A DNA stretch of 61,419 nt from assembly GCA_038528235.1 (NCBI GenBank), contig JBCBEX010000015.1, positions 1-61,419 of the forward strand. The letters are read 5' to 3'. Under the pieces are notes generated by a model, which saw only the letters and a program-made list of their open reading frames with translations, had not been told where the DNA came from and did no database searches. Made by a program: the position numbers and the translations under genes. Of the stretch, positions 59,461 through 61,419 are shown in pieces. The DNA is from JBCBEX01 sp038528235 (GTDB lineage: Bacteria; Bacteroidota; Rhodothermia; Rhodothermales; Rubricoccaceae). Within the stretch, counting starts at the first letter, position 1. Each line of letters opens with the position of its first letter.

Positions 59461-61419
59461 TCACGCGTCGAGCGCGGTACGTAGAGCGTCGGGCTCGGTG
59501 ACGGGCGTCTGGCAGGCAAAGGCCTCGCATACGTAGGCGGCGGCGCGCCCGTTCACCGGCGTCATCGCCTCGGCGTAGGGCACGAGCGCCGTGACAGCCG
59601 CGGCATCGTCTGTGGGGCGCAGCACCGTGACTGTGTTGGGCGCGAACGTCTGCGCTGCGGCGCGCACCAAGGCGTGCGTGTCGGCGGCGTCGGGGTCCCC
59701 GGCGATCACGACTTCGTGTGCATCGCCGAAGAGCCAGTCGAGGGCGCTCATCAGGAACGTGTGGGCGATAGGGGCCTGGGCGATGTCGGCATGGGCTTGC
59801 GCAACGCGGCCGGCCGTGGCTTCGAGGTCGGTGTGCCCTGTGAGACGGGCGAGGCGGAGGCCGTTGAGCATCGCGACGCTGTTGCCCGAGGGCGCGGCCC
59901 CGTCGTAGAACTCCTTGACGCGCGTGATGAGGTGCTCGCTGCCCGCCGCCGTGAAGTAGTAGCCGCCGTGCTCAGCGTCCCCGAACCGCGCCTCCATCTC
60001 GGCGTGGAGGTCGAGCGCGGCGCGGAGCCAGCGCGTATCGAACGTTGCCTGGTAGAGATCCGTGAGGCCGAAGACGAGGAACGCGTAGTCGTCGAGGTGC
60101 GCGGCGATGCCTGCATCGGGTGGGGCGGTGGTGCCGTCAGGCAGCGCGATGGCGTCGTGCCAGCGGTGCAGGAGTCCCTCTTCCTTGCGTAGCTCGCTCA
60201 GCAAAAAATCGGCGGCGCGTGCGGCGGCCTCAGCATAGGCGGGCTTGTCGAAGGCACGGGCGGCGCGGGCGAGCGCGGCGATCATCAGCCCATTCCAGTC
60301 CGTGAGCACCTTCTCGTCGCGCAGCGGGCGCTTGCGCGTCGCGTTCCGATGGGCGAAGAGTGCGGCTTGGATCGCGGCGAGGCGCGCGGCGATGTCGGCT
60401 TCCGTTGTCTCGAAGTCGGCGGCGAGCGTGTCGAGGGCGCGGGCGGTGTGGAGCACGTTGGCGCCGGTCTTCCGCTGCGTGGCCTCGTCCTCGAAGTTGC
60501 CGTCGGGCTCCGTCCCGAAGGCGACCTTCGCGAGAGCAGCCTCGTCGCCCAGCAGCGCGTCGAGTTCGGCGTCGGTCCAGATGTAGAACGCGCCCTCCTC
60601 CATGTGGCCGTCGGGGTGCTCGGAGTCGGCGTCCTCGGCGGAGAAGAACGCGCCGCGCGGGTGCGTGAGGTCGCGTAGGACGTAGGCGAAGACCGACTCC
60701 GCCGTCTCGCGGAAGAGCGCATCACCCCCGTCCGGCCCGCCCGTCGCTTGCCAGGCCTCGGTGTAGGCCATCGCCAGAAGCGCCTGGTCGTAGAGCATCT
60801 TCTCGAAGTGCGGGAGCAGCCAGCGGCGGTCGGTGGAGTAGCGGTGGAAGCCGCCGCCGAGAAGGTCGTGGATGCCGCCGTGGCGCATCGCGCGGAGCGT
60901 GTGGATGACACGCTGGAGGGCGTCGGCATCGCCTGTTCGCGTCCAGTGCCGGAGCAAGAACAGCAGGTGGTGCGGCGTCGGGAACTTGGGGGCCGCGCCG
61001 AAGCCGCCGAACGCGGGGTCGAAGCGCTGGGCGAGCTGCTGCGCGGCGCGGTCGAGCACGCTCACGTCGAGCGGGGTGTCGGCGGCCTCGGTCTGGAGGG
61101 CGGCGCGGACCTGCGCGGTGATCTCGGCGGCGGCGTTGCGCGCTCGCTCAGGGGCCTGCTGCCAGAGCGCCCGCACGCGCGGCACCCAGTCGATCAGGCC
61201 AAGGCGCTGCCCGCGCGTGTGCTTCGGGATGTAGGTCGCGGCGAAGAACGGCTGGCGCTCGGGCGTGAGTAGCAGCGTGAGCGGCCAGCCGCCGTGGCCC
61301 GTCATCGCCTGGCAGACGGCCATGTAGACCTGGTCCACGTCGGGCCGCTCCTCGCGGTCCACCTTCACGCAGACGAACGCATCGTTGAGCAGTGCGGCGA
61401 CCTCAGCGTCCTCGAACGA
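59461..61419 (-). CDS. YyaL/DUF255 thioredoxin-domain protein (N-terminus beyond window)
   Basis: Cytosolic DUF255 (SSP411/spermatogenesis-associated 20) protein; 652 codons visible, its start lies past the right edge. The visible part begins inside the thioredoxin-like domain (SFEDAEVAALLNDAFVCVKV, DREERPDVDQVYMAV, GHGGWPLTLLLTPE). The six-hairpin glycosidase-like domain follows: KFPTPHHLLFLLRHW, LGGGFHRYSTDRRW, LLPHFEKMLYDQALLA, AEDADSE, LTDWNGLMIAALARA. The family's usual CHWC motif would be just outside the window. Substrate is unknown. Confidence 0.9.
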   Translation of the reverse strand, partial: SFEDAEVAALLNDAFVCVKVDREERPDVDQVYMAVCQAMTGHGGWPLTLLLTPERQPFFAATYIPKHTRGQRLGLIDWVPRVRALWQQAPERARNAAAEITAQVRAALQTEAADTPLDVSVLDRAAQQLAQRFDPAFGGFGAAPKFPTPHHLLFLLRHWTRTGDADALQRVIHTLRAMRHGGIHDLLGGGFHRYSTDRRWLLPHFEKMLYDQALLAMAYTEAWQATGGPDGGDALFRETAESVFAYVLRDLTHPRGAFFSAEDADSEHPDGHMEEGAFYIWTDAELDALLGDEAALAKVAFGTEPDGNFEDEATQRKTGANVLHTARALDTLAADFETTEADIAARLAAIQAALFAHRNATRKRPLRDEKVLTDWNGLMIAALARAARAFDKPAYAEAAARAADFLLSELRKEEGLLHRWHDAIALPDGTTAPPDAGIAAHLDDYAFLVFGLTDLYQATFDTRWLRAALDLHAEMEARFGDAEHGGYYFTAAGSEHLITRVKEFYDGAAPSGNSVAMLNGLRLARLTGHTDLEATAGRVAQAHADIAQAPIAHTFLMSALDWLFGDAHEVVIAGDPDAADTHALVRAAAQTFAPNTVTVLRPTDDAAAVTALVPYAEAMTPVNGRAAAYVCEAFACQTPVTEPDALRTALDA

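Noticed and set aside
1..61419. CRISPR array, insertion sequence, prophage or replication origin
   Set aside because: I saw no regularly spaced repeats, transposase, integrase, phage structural gene or DnaA-box cluster in the window.

Overview
The window looks like chromosomal DNA of a high-GC member of the Bacteroidota, most likely class Rhodothermia (Rubricoccaceae/Salinibacter-like). This is inference from content. Two secreted proteins end in type IX secretion (T9SS) sorting domains (YPNP ... LLGREVAVL), a third resembles the T9SS component PorZ, one protein carries a carboxypeptidase-like regulatory domain typical of TonB/SusC receptors, start sites mostly lack Shine-Dalgarno sequences, and GTCATCCTGA-type palindromic repeats lie between genes. 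Most genes are very GC rich; one stretch (8.1-10.1 kb) is visibly poorer.

Layout. 0-4.4 kb: the start of an RmlD-like epimerase, trkA, then an aldehyde dehydrogenase with a DUF779 partner and an FKBP lipoprotein. 4.5-6.2 kb: an AraC regulator between two copies of a nested palindromic repeat. 6.2-10.1 kb: an SF2 helicase and an OLD-family ATPase/TOPRIM nuclease, the best candidate for an undescribed defence pair. 10.4-15.1 kb: M3 peptidase, a gene broken by an amber codon, acyl-CoA dehydrogenase and a truncated receptor-like protein. 15.1-21.2 kb: a 41-aa membrane protein missing from a standard ORF scan, a partial C-terminal duplication, a CCA-adding/poly(A) polymerase-type enzyme with a tandem repeat at its start codon, a Gfo/Idh oxidoreductase, prmA and a repeat-domain protein.

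21.5-26.7 kb: a partner-switching module (RsbU-like phosphatase, STAS antagonist, RsbW-like kinase) facing a histidine kinase interrupted by an in-frame TAG. 26.8-36 kb: orphan ParD with a clear palindromic operator, pfkA, secreted and lipoproteins, a thioredoxin-MsrA-MsrB fusion, a membrane-anchored AraC regulator and an S41 peptidase. 36-39.7 kb: a zinc-free MDR oxidoreductase translationally coupled to a 74-aa protein, small membrane proteins and a methyltransferase. 39.9-44.9 kb: a PhoB/PhoR-like two-component pair followed by a giant MalT/LuxR-type regulator. 45-53.4 kb: alanine racemase, methyltransferase, MerA-like flavoprotein, the T9SS cargo pair and a saccharopine dehydrogenase-like reductase. 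53.4-61.4 kb: tRNA-Glu and tRNA-His, PorZ-like protein, ribH, a glycan-binding-domain protein, 3-methyladenine glycosylase, a DUF4097 protein and a truncated YyaL/DUF255 protein.

The recurrent themes are sensing and signalling (AraC, MalT, two-component, partner switching), redox repair (MsrAB, MerA-like, aldehyde dehydrogenase) and T9SS surface export. Two otherwise intact genes are each broken by one amber codon, and a near-identical 21-nt insert occurs in two unrelated intergenic repeats.
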